Assembly: GCA_964457755.1 (NCBI GenBank)
Contig: CAYWGC010000008.1
Location: 24,692-88,691 of the forward strand
Reading direction: 5' to 3'
Source: Tharpella sp964457755
GTDB lineage: Bacteria > Desulfobacterota > Anaeroferrophillalia > Anaeroferrophillales > Tharpellaceae
Length of the DNA: 64,000 nucleotides
A model generated the notes under the pieces. It did not search any database. It had not been told where the DNA came from and saw only the letters and a program-made list of their open reading frames with translations. Shown here in pieces: positions 28,039 to 37,614 of this stretch (positions within the stretch are counted from its first letter, which is position 1; every line of letters starts with the position of its first letter). A program made the translations under genes and the position numbers.

Positions 28039-28878
28039 CTAGCTTTTACGTTGGTAGAAGATCGAACGCATATAGCGTTGGGGTTCGTAAAGGTTGGTGA
28101 TTCCGGTCAAACTCTCCTGGGCGCCGATCATCAGGTAGCCATCCGGGGCCAGGGCCGACCCTATTTTTTCGTAGAGTTTGACTTTGTCTGGTTGGGAAAA
28201 ATAGATTGCGACGTTACGGCATAAGATAATGTCAAAATGACCTAATGCAGTAAATGATTGAAAGAGGTTTTGTTTGCGAAAGGAGACCATCGCTCTAAGG
28301 TCATCCTTGATGCGCCAACCTTTATCAACCTGGTCGAAATAGAGTCGTAGTTTGTTGGGCGGGAGCCCTCTTTCAACTTCAAACTGGTTATAAAGGCCAT
28401 AACTTGAGCGTGCTATGGCATCATCAGAAATGTCAGTGCCGACAACCGATATGCGGTAATTGTTGATGTCGGAGCCTAAAAGTTCTTTAAGGGTGATCGC
28501 TATACTGTAAATTTCCTGACCAAAAGAACAAGCCGCACTCCATATTTTAATTGTGGTGGGTACGCCGGGCCTGGTTGAGCGTTTGTCAATAAGATCGGGG
28601 AGGATTTTATGTTGGAGTAGCTCGAAAGGTGATTTGTCACGAAAAAAATAGGTCTCATTAGTCGTGATAGCATCAATAATTTCCTGCTCAAGTTTCTTCA
28701 GGCAGTCAGCTTTACTTTTGTTGTAAAGTTCTCCAAAATTCTTGCAGTCTAATTTCTTAATGAGGGGGGCCAGGCGTGTTTCAATCAGATAAGCCTGATT
28801 CGCCGCTAAGGTAATACCACATATATCGTAGACATATTTGCAGTAAGTCTGGTACTCCTGGGGTGTTATTTTTATCAT
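28039..28878 (-). CDS. cheR: CheR chemoreceptor glutamate methyltransferase
   Basis: 279 residues: an N-terminal helical CheR_N domain (about 1-75) and a SAM-binding Rossmann domain. The SAM motif reads IWSAACSFGQEIYSIA, in place of the usual SAGCSTGEEPYS, and later DIILCRNVAIYFS matches the conserved DLIFCRNVLIYF. It methylates receptor glutamates for adaptation. Last gene of the chemosensory operon on the minus strand, 36 bp after cheB. Confidence 0.93.
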   Translation of the reverse strand: MIKITPQEYQTYCKYVYDICGITLAANQAYLIETRLAPLIKKLDCKNFGELYNKSKADCLKKLEQEIIDAITTNETYFFRDKSPFELLQHKILPDLIDKRSTRPGVPTTIKIWSAACSFGQEIYSIAITLKELLGSDINNYRISVVGTDISDDAIARSSYGLYNQFEVERGLPPNKLRLYFDQVDKGWRIKDDLRAMVSFRKQNLFQSFTALGHFDIILCRNVAIYFSQPDKVKLYEKIGSALAPDGYLMIGAQESLTGITNLYEPQRYMRSIFYQRKS

Positions 28879-28914
28879 TTAGGCTCCGGCGCTTCCGGGT
28901 AGTTTGCGGTGAAA

Positions 28915-30036
28915 TTAAGGTTTTTTGATAGTTTTAACAATCTCGGCGGCGATGCGGTCGAGAGGCAGAGAGATATCAACTACTCCGGCATTGACGGCCT
29001 CTTTCGGCATACCATAGACGACACAACTCTCTTCATCCTGGGCGATTACCGGAGAGCCGTGGCGTTTGATCAGACGCAGTCCTTTGGCGCCATCATTACC
29101 CATGCCGGTCATAATGACACCTGTAGCTCGCTCTTTATAGAGGCCGGCAACGGAACGGAAAAGGTAGTCCGCCGATGGCTTGCAGTTATTTTCAGGGGCG
29201 TCATCGGTTATTTTTACTTTACCATGGCCGCCGGGATGGGCAACTATCTTCATCTGCTTGCCACCCGGAGCAATATAAGCGACATCGTTTTTTAGGATCT
29301 CACCATCTTCCGCTTCTTTGACATGGAGTGAGCATTTATTGTTAAGGCTGTCAGCCAGTGATTTTGTAAAGAGGGGAGGCATATGTTGAACGATGACAAT
29401 CGGGACGCCGATAGGGGTGGTCAGCATAGACATCATTCTGGTCAAAGCATTAGGCCCGCCAGTTGAAATCCCAATGGCAATAATTGTCGAAGGGAGAGCT
29501 CTTTTTTTTGCTGGTAACGTTTTCGCGGCCTCTGTCTTTGCGGCCGGCGTTGGTGTACGAGTGGTGGTCGCCGGTGTAAATCTCTCTTTTATTGTGAGGG
29601 GTGGAGAGTCTTTGTGCGGTCCTCTAAACTGGTGGCGCCGGGCATACATTTTGATTTTAGTGATCAGATCGGTTTTGATAAAGGCCTGATTTTCGGCCAT
29701 GCTGCCGCCTTCCGGCTTGGGCATAAAATCAAAAGCCCCAAGCTCAAGGGCTTTCATGGTCATATCTCCACCCTTGCGGGTCAGGCTGCTGAGCATTATG
29801 GCACCGATCTGGGGATGGTTCTGGCGCATATATGTAAGCACTTCGAGCCCGTTACAGATAGGCATTTCAATGTCCAGGGTTATCAGGTCGGGTTGTAAAG
29901 AGGCGATCCGGGAGATCGCTATTTTACCGTTGTTGGCGGTGCCGACGACTTCTATATCATCCTCGGCTCTAAGAATGTCTCCAATAACTTTGCGGTAGAG
30001 GATGGTGTCGTCAACAATCAGGACTTTTATGGGCAT
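28915..30036 (-). CDS. cheB: CheB receptor methylesterase/deamidase
   Basis: 373 residues. The N-terminal receiver domain carries the phospho-acceptor Asp in LDIEMPICNGLEVL, then a Thr/Ala/Pro-rich linker (about 145-175), then the CheB esterase domain with the serine of IGISTGGPNAL, the histidine of VIVQHMPP and the aspartate of GMGNDGAKG. It reverses CheR methylation and is activated by phosphorylation from CheA. Located 12 bp downstream of cheW. Confidence 0.95.
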   Translation of the reverse strand: MPIKVLIVDDTILYRKVIGDILRAEDDIEVVGTANNGKIAISRIASLQPDLITLDIEMPICNGLEVLTYMRQNHPQIGAIMLSSLTRKGGDMTMKALELGAFDFMPKPEGGSMAENQAFIKTDLITKIKMYARRHQFRGPHKDSPPLTIKERFTPATTTRTPTPAAKTEAAKTLPAKKRALPSTIIAIGISTGGPNALTRMMSMLTTPIGVPIVIVQHMPPLFTKSLADSLNNKCSLHVKEAEDGEILKNDVAYIAPGGKQMKIVAHPGGHGKVKITDDAPENNCKPSADYLFRSVAGLYKERATGVIMTGMGNDGAKGLRLIKRHGSPVIAQDEESCVVYGMPKEAVNAGVVDISLPLDRIAAEIVKTIKKP

Positions 30037-30048
30037 AAAAATTCCACC

Positions 30049-30495
30049 TTAATCAACTTTCTTTTCAGGTTGGTTGACAATTTCTTCGAGGTTGAGGACG
30101 GCTATTAATTGATCTTCATCCCGGAAAACGCCGCTGATAAAGCGTCCTTGGCTGGAGCGGACATTGGCTGGAGCGGTCCCTAGCTCATCACCATCGATTT
30201 CGATGACATCATTGATGTAGTCAACCATTAAGCCGAACGGCTCATTCGCTGACTCAACAATGATGATGCGCCGGTTTTTGGTTTCAACGGTTGTCGGTAG
30301 ATCAAGTTTAATCGCGAGATCGATGATTGTGACAATCTTACCGCGCAGGTTGATTATGCCGACAATCTCTGTGGGTGCTTGATAGACCTTGGTGATTTCT
30401 GGAACCTTGATGATCTCTTGAACCAGCATGGTGTTGAGCCCGAAAAGAGCTTCGGCAAGTTTAAATGAACATAGTTGCAGAGTGTTGTCGGCCAT
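30049..30495 (-). CDS. cheW: CheW coupling protein
   Basis: 148 residues, one CheW SH3-like domain: LCSFKLAEALFGLNTMLVQEII at the N-terminus and the GIINLRGKIVTIIDLA core are typical. It links receptors to CheA. Between cheA (115 bp upstream) and cheB (12 bp downstream). Confidence 0.93.
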   Translation of the reverse strand: MADNTLQLCSFKLAEALFGLNTMLVQEIIKVPEITKVYQAPTEIVGIINLRGKIVTIIDLAIKLDLPTTVETKNRRIIIVESANEPFGLMVDYINDVIEIDGDELGTAPANVRSSQGRFISGVFRDEDQLIAVLNLEEIVNQPEKKVD

Positions 30496-30610
30496 AGTCT
30501 GGTTTCTCCGTTAATTTCGCTCACAAAGGCCTTCATGCCTTGTCTCGTATTGTGTTTACTTAAAGATAAATCAAAAATATGTTTGCTTCTAGCTATTCTG
30601 GGTTAAAGCT

Positions 30611-33600
30611 TTATAGAATGTGTTCCTCAATACTAGTTAAAAGCTTATCTTTGTCGAGTTTTATCTGGTAGTCATCGATGCCGACTAATTTACCTTTGGC
30701 GATGTGTTCCTCGGAGGCCAGAGAGGTGACGGCGATAATTTTCAGGTAGTCAAAACGGTGGTCATCTCTGATTAAACGGCAGAGCTCAAAGCCATCCATA
30801 TTGGGCATCTCAATGTCAGTGATGATCAATGATAACTCGTCGGGGTGTTCCTGGAGCCAGTTCCAGGCCACCAGTCCGTCTTCTGCCTGCACGCATTGGC
30901 GCTCATCATCATCGATATATTTTTTCAACTGAGAGCGAAAAAAGTCTGAGTCTTCAACCAGTAAAATCTTTTTTATCTCAGGTTTAACGTAAGTCCCATT
31001 AACTGCCCCCTGGTGTTGGGCAGCTTTCTGGCGCTCTTCTTTTTTCTGGATCCGCTTAAACCAATCAGGTTTCAGGGTTTCGACGAGTTCATAGATGTCG
31101 ACAATTAAGGTGGTCTGCTCTTTGATTATCGCCGACCCCATGATCCCGGTATCCCGCAAAGTGTCATGATCAATGATCTCCTTTATCTCTACAGTATCAA
31201 CTGGTTGGGCTGCTAAAAGGCCGATTTCCCGATCTCCAACCGTGAAAACAATAACCACCAGCTCCTGTTCCTGGGTCAACTCGGTAACGTCAGAGACATC
31301 GGAGAGGGCGAAAAGAGGCAGGCTGCCGCCGCGATATTTAATAACTTTCTGACCACTTTTAATCTCAATGTCTTCGTGCATGACCTGCTCGACCCGCTCA
31401 ACAATATCAAGGGGTACGGCACAGGGCTCTTCCGGGCCGTTGCCAAAGAGAAGCAAGGCTTGACGATCTTTGTTGCGGTTCTCCTCACTGCTGGCCGCCA
31501 GATCTTGGGCGCGTTGACTGCCAGCCATTGAGGTTAGCTCGGCCAGTTTAGCGATGCCGCCAACATCAAGAATCAGTGCAACCCGGCCATCCCCCATGAT
31601 CGTGGCACCGGCATAACTGGTGAGGTGTTTGAGATGGCGGCCCATGGGTTTGACAACAATTTCTATCGAGTCGTGGAGGTCGTCGACGACCAGTCCGTAT
31701 TTGAATGAACCGGCTGATACGACAACAATGTTGAGGTCGCTGCTTGCTTTGTAGCGGCGGTCATGGCCGGAGCGAGCCGCTTTTTCAGCCTCTGTTTGAT
31801 GGTCTTGTGGGAGTGAGTTTTCGATTTCAGTGGCTGGCGAGCGGCGGTCAGCGATCATCTGGCGCCGATCTTCAATTTCATCACCGCTTTCCGGGTCAAT
31901 CATAGTCGATTGGATATCGAGGGTTGAAGCCAGACGGATCAGCGGAATTAATTCACCCCGCAGTGGCATTACTTCAGAATCACCAACCCGCTCAATTCTA
32001 TCTTTAATCTGGGCTGCGCCAATGCGGACAAGTTCACTGACATTGACTTGAGGCACCGCAAAACGTTCTGCGCCGACAGTGACCAGAAGGCTGGGGATGA
32101 TAGCTAGGGTTAAGGGCAGTTTTATTTTAATTGTGGTGCCCTGGCCGACAACGGAGTCAATTTCAACCTGACCGCCGAGTTGATCAATATTCGATTTAAC
32201 AACATCCATACCGACTCCGCGGCCCGAGACATCAGTCACCTTGTCCGCTGTCGAAAGGTTCGGTAGCAGGATTAAAACCATCTTCTCTTTGAGGGACATG
32301 GTTTTATGTTGATCGGCAGTAATCATCCCTTTTTCAAGGGCCTTGTCGGCGATTTTATCAGCGTCAAGGCCTTTGCCGTCATCAGTTATTTCGATGTTGA
32401 CCTGGCCCGCTTCATGGTAGGCTTTAAGCTCAATTTTCCCGGCTCCAGGTTTGTCGGAGGCGATTCTGGCTTCAGGCGTTTCAATGCCATGGTCAGCTGA
32501 ATTCCGGATCAGGTGAGTCAGGGGGTCGTTGAGTCCTTCGACAATGGTTTTATCAAGCTCAACATCTTTGCCGGTGATGATCAGATTGATCTCTTTGCCG
32601 AGCTTTTGCGACATGTCGCGAACAACCCGGGGGAATTTATTAAAGACACTGCCGATCGGCTGCATCCGGGTCAGCATGATGGCCTCTTGCAGTTCCGATG
32701 TGACCAGGTCAACCCGTTGTCCGGAAAGTTTGATGCTGTGCTGGTCTTGTTGGCTGATGGCCTGAAGTAGTTGGTTGCGTGAAAGAACCATTTCGCCGGC
32801 TAAAGTCATTAAGCGTTCCAGTAGATTGACGCTGACTCTTAATGAAGCTTGGGCTTCATGCTTATCAGTCTTGGCGGCCTCTTTTGGGGTCTCCGGTTTT
32901 GCTGTTTTCGGAGTTTGTGTAGGAGCTTGGGCGGCTTTAGGGGGTTGGGGCTTGGGTGGTTTCGGGGCCGGTGGCGGTTCTGGTGATGTAATGATCGAAG
33001 TTGGGGCCGCAATTTCAGGTTCCGGAGCAGGTTCTGGAGTTGGGCTGGAATCTCTCAGCTGCTTGCCATCGTTGCCGATCGACAAAACTTTCTCTTCAGG
33101 CAGATCGAGAAAGCTTGGAGCGACCACTGGTTCAATGATTGAACTTATCAGCATATAGAAAGGGATAGAATTGATCGGAGCGTCATCCAGGGTACCGACT
33201 TTGTCGATATCGATCAAGCTCTCTATAACGGTGCCGAGATCCATAACATTTTTGATAATTTCCATCGGGGTTTTGCCGTGCTGAAAGACGTCATGGATTA
33301 AGTCGTATTCGAGGAGGTAGAGATTTTGGGAGCTCTTTTTAGCTTGGCCCAGGTCGATTGCCGGGACTTCAAAAATAGTAGTGCCGTCATTTTTGATAAT
33401 CGGAATTAGGTTTGAGACGCTCTCTTGTTCGTCAGGGGCAAGGTGGGCTGTGGTCAGGCCGACCAGAGCGACGATGAACTCGTCGACATTGACATCGTTG
33501 CTGGTATCTGAGTTATTGATCAAATCTCGTAATTTATCAAATGAGTTCAGGAGAATGTTGATGATTTCGGGGTTTGGTGCAATTTCCCGGTTGCGTATCA

Positions 33601-33838
33601 TGTCAAGAACATTTTCGATCTTGTGAGCCAGCTCCTTGATTGTGTCAAGAGCTAGAAAACCAGCCCCCCCTTTTAGGGAATGGGCTGCCCTGAAGACTCG
33701 GTTGACGACCTCTTCATCAATTTCAGCGCCCCCCTCTTCGATGGTCAGGAGATCCTGCTCAATGTCAGCAAGGTGTTCAAGGCTTTCACTGATATATTCT
33801 TGTAAAGTTTCGTCGTCGATAAAAGATGACATGGACAT
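30611..33838 (-). CDS. cheA: hybrid CheA histidine kinase with two CheW-like domains and a C-terminal receiver
   Basis: 1075 residues, longer than a standard CheA. In order: Hpt domain with phosphoryl His53 in AAHSLKGGAG; a Pro/Ala-rich linker (about 265-330); the dimerisation helices; a HATPase domain (N-box LIRNSADHGIE, G-box GRGVGMDV); two CheW-like domains (about 580-740 and 780-925); and a C-terminal receiver (about 945-1075) with Asp in ITDIEMPNMDG. An added receiver commonly serves as a phosphate sink or internal output. There is no CheY or receptor gene in the operon. Start may be either ATG six bases apart (33838 or 33832). Confidence 0.94.
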   Translation of the reverse strand: MSMSSFIDDETLQEYISESLEHLADIEQDLLTIEEGGAEIDEEVVNRVFRAAHSLKGGAGFLALDTIKELAHKIENVLDMIRNREIAPNPEIINILLNSFDKLRDLINNSDTSNDVNVDEFIVALVGLTTAHLAPDEQESVSNLIPIIKNDGTTIFEVPAIDLGQAKKSSQNLYLLEYDLIHDVFQHGKTPMEIIKNVMDLGTVIESLIDIDKVGTLDDAPINSIPFYMLISSIIEPVVAPSFLDLPEEKVLSIGNDGKQLRDSSPTPEPAPEPEIAAPTSIITSPEPPPAPKPPKPQPPKAAQAPTQTPKTAKPETPKEAAKTDKHEAQASLRVSVNLLERLMTLAGEMVLSRNQLLQAISQQDQHSIKLSGQRVDLVTSELQEAIMLTRMQPIGSVFNKFPRVVRDMSQKLGKEINLIITGKDVELDKTIVEGLNDPLTHLIRNSADHGIETPEARIASDKPGAGKIELKAYHEAGQVNIEITDDGKGLDADKIADKALEKGMITADQHKTMSLKEKMVLILLPNLSTADKVTDVSGRGVGMDVVKSNIDQLGGQVEIDSVVGQGTTIKIKLPLTLAIIPSLLVTVGAERFAVPQVNVSELVRIGAAQIKDRIERVGDSEVMPLRGELIPLIRLASTLDIQSTMIDPESGDEIEDRRQMIADRRSPATEIENSLPQDHQTEAEKAARSGHDRRYKASSDLNIVVVSAGSFKYGLVVDDLHDSIEIVVKPMGRHLKHLTSYAGATIMGDGRVALILDVGGIAKLAELTSMAGSQRAQDLAASSEENRNKDRQALLLFGNGPEEPCAVPLDIVERVEQVMHEDIEIKSGQKVIKYRGGSLPLFALSDVSDVTELTQEQELVVIVFTVGDREIGLLAAQPVDTVEIKEIIDHDTLRDTGIMGSAIIKEQTTLIVDIYELVETLKPDWFKRIQKKEERQKAAQHQGAVNGTYVKPEIKKILLVEDSDFFRSQLKKYIDDDERQCVQAEDGLVAWNWLQEHPDELSLIITDIEMPNMDGFELCRLIRDDHRFDYLKIIAVTSLASEEHIAKGKLVGIDDYQIKLDKDKLLTSIEEHIL

Positions 33839-33882
33839 GGCGTACCTCTAATAACTTAATCTGTTGAGCATTTGATGGGCAA

Positions 33883-34179
33883 TCAGACGATTGAGAGAAT
33901 GCGATCGAGACGCATAACCTGGAAGACATCTTTAAGATTTTCCGGGACGTTACTCAACTGCATCTCTCCACCCTTCTGTTTTAGGGTGTTGTAGGTGGCT
34001 ACCAGGCAGCCAATGCCCATCGAATCGATGATTACCGTATTGGTGAAGTCGACGGTGAATGAGGTGCAGCCGTTTTCGATCTCTTGTTGCACCGCAGATC
34101 TGAAGTCATTTAAGAGGTCGCTGGTGAAATCTCCCTCTAAAGCGATAGTGACATGGTCCCCATTGTTAGTGGTGTTCAT
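33883..34179 (-). CDS. STAS-domain anti-anti-sigma-like protein
   Basis: 98 residues, a single STAS domain. The loop VIIDSMGIGCLVATY holds the serine that is phosphorylated in SpoIIAA-type proteins (DSxGxG pattern), so phospho-regulation is possible. First gene of the chemosensory operon, 44 bp before cheA. STAS proteins heading chemosensory clusters are known in Desulfobacterota relatives; the partner kinase is not in the window. Confidence 0.9.
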   Translation of the reverse strand: MNTTNNGDHVTIALEGDFTSDLLNDFRSAVQQEIENGCTSFTVDFTNTVIIDSMGIGCLVATYNTLKQKGGEMQLSNVPENLKDVFQVMRLDRILSIV

Positions 34180-34346
34180 CTTATCTCTCTCCGCATTTGG
34201 TGTAGGTAGAAATGATTGTAGGATTTGATGGAGTTATTATTGAATTTATTTTATTACAATATTTTATTGTTTATTACAAGAATAATGCAGTTTTGTAGGC
34301 GAGTTTTTTGGGGAAATTTTTAATCTTTTTTAGTATTACTAAAGGC

Positions 34347-34376
34347 TTGACAATTGGGAGCCAATTACAGTAGGGA
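34347..34376 (+). promoter_or_regulatory. possible promoter with a palindromic operator before the EF-G gene
   Basis: TTGACA (34347-34352) is followed after 18 bp by TAGGGA, a weak -10. Within the spacer AATTGG-GAG-CCAATT (34352-34366) is a perfect palindrome, in the right place for a repressor site. Confidence 0.35.
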
Positions 34377-34481
34377 TTTAGTTCGGGCGACTTTTTCAGG
34401 TTTGACTTTATCACAAGTTTTAGTTGTCAAAGTTGTTTGTATCTGTCAATCCCAACTAGTTTTCAGGCAAGGACAAAAAGT

Positions 34482-36569
34482 ATGAAGCCATATACAAGTG
34501 AAAATTTGAGAAATGTAGCGATAATTGCTCATGGTGGAGCCGGTAAAACAACTTTAGCCGAAGCCATGCTTTTTAATGGTGGCAGTACAGCTCGGTTGGG
34601 TAGTGTCGATACCGGTACCTCGGTGCTTGATTCTGAACCCGAAGAGATAAAACGGAAAATAACTCTGACCAGCGCGGTGCACCATTTCGATTGGCAGGGA
34701 AAACATATCAATGTCATTGATACCCCTGGTTATGCCAATTTTATTGTTGATACCAAAGCTTGTTTACGGGTTGCCGGTGGAGCCGTAGTTATTGTCAGCG
34801 CTATTTCCGGGGTTAAGGTTCAGACCGAGGCGGTCTGGAAATATGCCGATGAATTTGAAATCCCAAAAGTTGTTTTTATCAGTAAGTTGGATCGTGAGCG
34901 GGCCGATTTTGAGCGCGCGGTTGGGGAGATGGAGACCGTATTTAAATGTTTTCCCTTGGTTTTGCAGCTGCCCATTGGTAAAGAGGAAGATTTTGTCGGG
35001 GTGGTTGATTTGGTCACCATGAAAGCCTTGCGTTACGGCAATGATCAGAGTGGTAAATTTACAATTGAAGAGATTCCTGATCATCTTCAAGATGCAGCCG
35101 CAGAGGCCCGGGAAGCGATGATTGAACGGGTTGTCGACGCTGATGACGAATTGATGGAAAAATATCTCGGTGGAGAAGAGATTAGCGTAGAAGAGATTCA
35201 GCGGGCTACCCACGAGGGTTCCATGACCGGTAAGTTTATACCGGTTGTTTGCGGATCAGCCTTAAAAAATATCGGGATTCAGCCGTTGATGGATCTGATT
35301 TGCAACTGCCTGCCCTCTCCCCTGGAGCGCCCGGCGCAGGTTGCTGAAATTTTGGCTGAGGGCGAAGAGCAAGATCTGGTTCCCGATGCGGCCGCACCAT
35401 TTGCCGCCCTGGTTTTTAAAACTATCTCAGATCCGTTTACGGGGCAGCTCTCTCTGTTTCGGGTCTATAGCGGAACCTTGAGCTCTGATTCAAGCTGTTT
35501 TAACAGCACTAAAGATCGTAAAGAGAGAATCGGCCAACTCCTTAAACTGGAGGGTAACAAACAGGTTCCAATTGATAAATGTGTCCCTGGAGATATTGTC
35601 GCGATCGCTAAACTTAAGGAGACTGTTACCTGGGATACGCTGTGCAGTGAAAAAGCCCCTTTACGTCTCAGAGGATTTGACCTTCCAGCTCCGATGATAT
35701 CTTTTTCTTTACGGCCTAAGACTAAGGGTGATGAAGAAAAATTGGGCAGTGCTCTGCAACGTTTGATGGCTGAAGATCCGACTATCAGTATTTCGCGCAA
35801 TGAGGAGACTAAGGAGCTGGTTATCTCAGGCATGGGTCAGGTTCATATTGAAGTGACGGTTGATCGGATCAAACGTAAATTTGGGGTTGATGTTGAGCTC
35901 GATGCCCCCAAAGTGCCTTACAAAGAGACTATCAGAGGGACGGTTTCGGTTCAGGGTCGCCATAAGAAACAGTCCGGTGGTAAGGGGCAGTTCGGTGATG
36001 TCTGGATTAAACTTGAACCTCTACCTAAAGGTCAAGGTTTTGAGTTTGAAAATAAGATCGTTGGTGGGGTTGTGCCGCGTCAATATATTCCAGCGGTTGA
36101 GAAGGGAATCCAAGAGTCTTTGGCCGGTGGCGTTCTCGCGGGCTATCCTGTAGTTGATTTTAAGGTCTCGCTTTATGATGGTTCCTACCATACCGTCGAC
36201 TCTTCTGAGATGGCTTTTAAGATTGCTGGTGCATTGGCTTTTAAGAAAGGGGTTATTGATGCAAGGCCGGTTCTTTTAGAGCCTCTTATGATGATGGAGA
36301 TTAACGTTCCCAACGATTATATGGGTGACATCATCGGCGATCTCAACAGCCGCCGGGGTAAAGTTAACGGGGTTGAGCCGATGGCTAACAGTCAGCTTAT
36401 CAAGGCTCAGGTGCCGATGGCAGAAGTCCTGAAATATGCTCCTGATCTTCGTTCGATGACTGGTGGTAGGGGTATGTTCACGATGGAATTTTCTCATTAT
36501 GAAGAGGTTCCCAGCCATTTGACGGCAAAGATTATCGCAGCGTCTAAGGCTGCAAAGGAAAAGGCTTAA
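34482..36569 (+). CDS. elongation factor G paralogue (EF-G2 type)
   Basis: 695 residues from the ATG at 34482 (GGACAAAAAGT upstream); the frame is open from 34437 but adds unrelated residues. Full EF-G domain order I-V. The P-loop is AHGGAGKTT, not the AHVDAGKTT of the main EF-G; the G3 motif is IDTPGYANF rather than DTPGHVDF, so the catalytic His of G3 is Tyr; G4 reads SKLD. These changes mark the second EF-G family common in Desulfobacterota and others, whose job (translocation, ribosome recycling or stress) varies. No rpsL, rpsG or tuf is adjacent, which supports a paralogue rather than the housekeeping fusA. Confidence 0.9.
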   Translation: MKPYTSENLRNVAIIAHGGAGKTTLAEAMLFNGGSTARLGSVDTGTSVLDSEPEEIKRKITLTSAVHHFDWQGKHINVIDTPGYANFIVDTKACLRVAGGAVVIVSAISGVKVQTEAVWKYADEFEIPKVVFISKLDRERADFERAVGEMETVFKCFPLVLQLPIGKEEDFVGVVDLVTMKALRYGNDQSGKFTIEEIPDHLQDAAAEAREAMIERVVDADDELMEKYLGGEEISVEEIQRATHEGSMTGKFIPVVCGSALKNIGIQPLMDLICNCLPSPLERPAQVAEILAEGEEQDLVPDAAAPFAALVFKTISDPFTGQLSLFRVYSGTLSSDSSCFNSTKDRKERIGQLLKLEGNKQVPIDKCVPGDIVAIAKLKETVTWDTLCSEKAPLRLRGFDLPAPMISFSLRPKTKGDEEKLGSALQRLMAEDPTISISRNEETKELVISGMGQVHIEVTVDRIKRKFGVDVELDAPKVPYKETIRGTVSVQGRHKKQSGGKGQFGDVWIKLEPLPKGQGFEFENKIVGGVVPRQYIPAVEKGIQESLAGGVLAGYPVVDFKVSLYDGSYHTVDSSEMAFKIAGALAFKKGVIDARPVLLEPLMMMEINVPNDYMGDIIGDLNSRRGKVNGVEPMANSQLIKAQVPMAEVLKYAPDLRSMTGGRGMFTMEFSHYEEVPSHLTAKIIAASKAAKEKA

Positions 36570-36583
36570 GGTTGGCTGTTTGA

Positions 36584-37600
36584 ATGGCAAAAGTTAAAAA
36601 AAAACGTAGGCCTGTAAAGGGTCAGGATGGTTGGCTGGAGAACTTTCTGCGCTTTGAGATCATAGTAGTTCTCTTTTCCTTGATTGGGGTTTACTATTTT
36701 TTCTCGTTTTCTCCGATCAGGATGCCGCAAGAGCCGATTGCCAGCCCTCCCGCAAGGCTAGCTTTGTTGCCCCCATCTCCGGCTCCTGTTGACCCGGTTA
36801 TTGCTGACGGGGGGCATCCGCTTGCAGTTGTGCCAGCCTCTGCTGACCATCTTGCAGGCAACGATGTGGTTGCTGGGGTTGCGCTGAATCCCAGCCCTCT
36901 CTCCAGCACCGCTCCGGTTTCACCTGTAGCTCCTGTCGATAAGCCAGCTGATAAAGGGGTGGCTTTAGATGAAACTGCCAAGGTCGAGGCCCAAAACTTT
37001 GCGAAGTCGCAACCGCTAGAACTGGAGGAACCAGTAGATCCGGTAGCGAGTGCCAAATTAAATATCTCCTCCCAGCCAGTGGCAGATTCAGATTTCAAGC
37101 CGACTGCATCTGTAGTTACTCCGGTTGTCGTCAAGCATGTGCTTGAGGTTGGTAGTTATGTTTTGTCTGAAGATCTGCTGAGGGCTCGTTCTCAAATTGA
37201 GAGTTTAGGGCTGATTATTAAAAGCAAAGTCAAAAAACTTCCGACTCCGATGTACCGGGTTTTTCTGGGACCCTTTTCGGATCGCCGGGAAACCCAGAAA
37301 ATGATGGCCAGAGTTCGAGGAATGGGAGATCAGCCATTTACTCAGAAAGTTAAAACCGGTAATATCGTGGTGATTGGCTCATTCTATTTAAAAGATAGTG
37401 TAGTGGCCTGGGAAAACATGTATCACGAGGCTGGCCTTGAACCAAAAGTGAGGCAGGAGAGTCTACTGATTCCCCATACTCAGTTGCTGCTCGATGGGCC
37501 GCAGGTGAATGATAATCCGCAAGAGCTGCTCGCTCGAGTCAAAGCCGCTGGCTTTTCTGATGCCCGCCTGAAAAAAATATCGTCAACCAATGCTAAGTGA
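36584..37600 (+). CDS. membrane-anchored SPOR-domain protein
   Basis: 338 residues. A short basic cytoplasmic tail is followed by one membrane helix (about 25-45), a long Pro/Ala/Val-rich periplasmic linker (about 46-180), then two SPOR-like beta-alpha units (VLEVGSYVLSEDLLRARSQIE near 187 and IVVIGSFYLKDSVVAWENMY near 258). SPOR domains bind denuded septal peptidoglycan, so a cell-division or wall role is likely. It starts 14 bp after the EF-G gene and ends 14 bp before rel. Confidence 0.8.
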   Translation: MAKVKKKRRPVKGQDGWLENFLRFEIIVVLFSLIGVYYFFSFSPIRMPQEPIASPPARLALLPPSPAPVDPVIADGGHPLAVVPASADHLAGNDVVAGVALNPSPLSSTAPVSPVAPVDKPADKGVALDETAKVEAQNFAKSQPLELEEPVDPVASAKLNISSQPVADSDFKPTASVVTPVVVKHVLEVGSYVLSEDLLRARSQIESLGLIIKSKVKKLPTPMYRVFLGPFSDRRETQKMMARVRGMGDQPFTQKVKTGNIVVIGSFYLKDSVVAWENMYHEAGLEPKVRQESLLIPHTQLLLDGPQVNDNPQELLARVKAAGFSDARLKKISSTNAK

Positions 37601-37614
37601 TATAAGCCGTCTGC

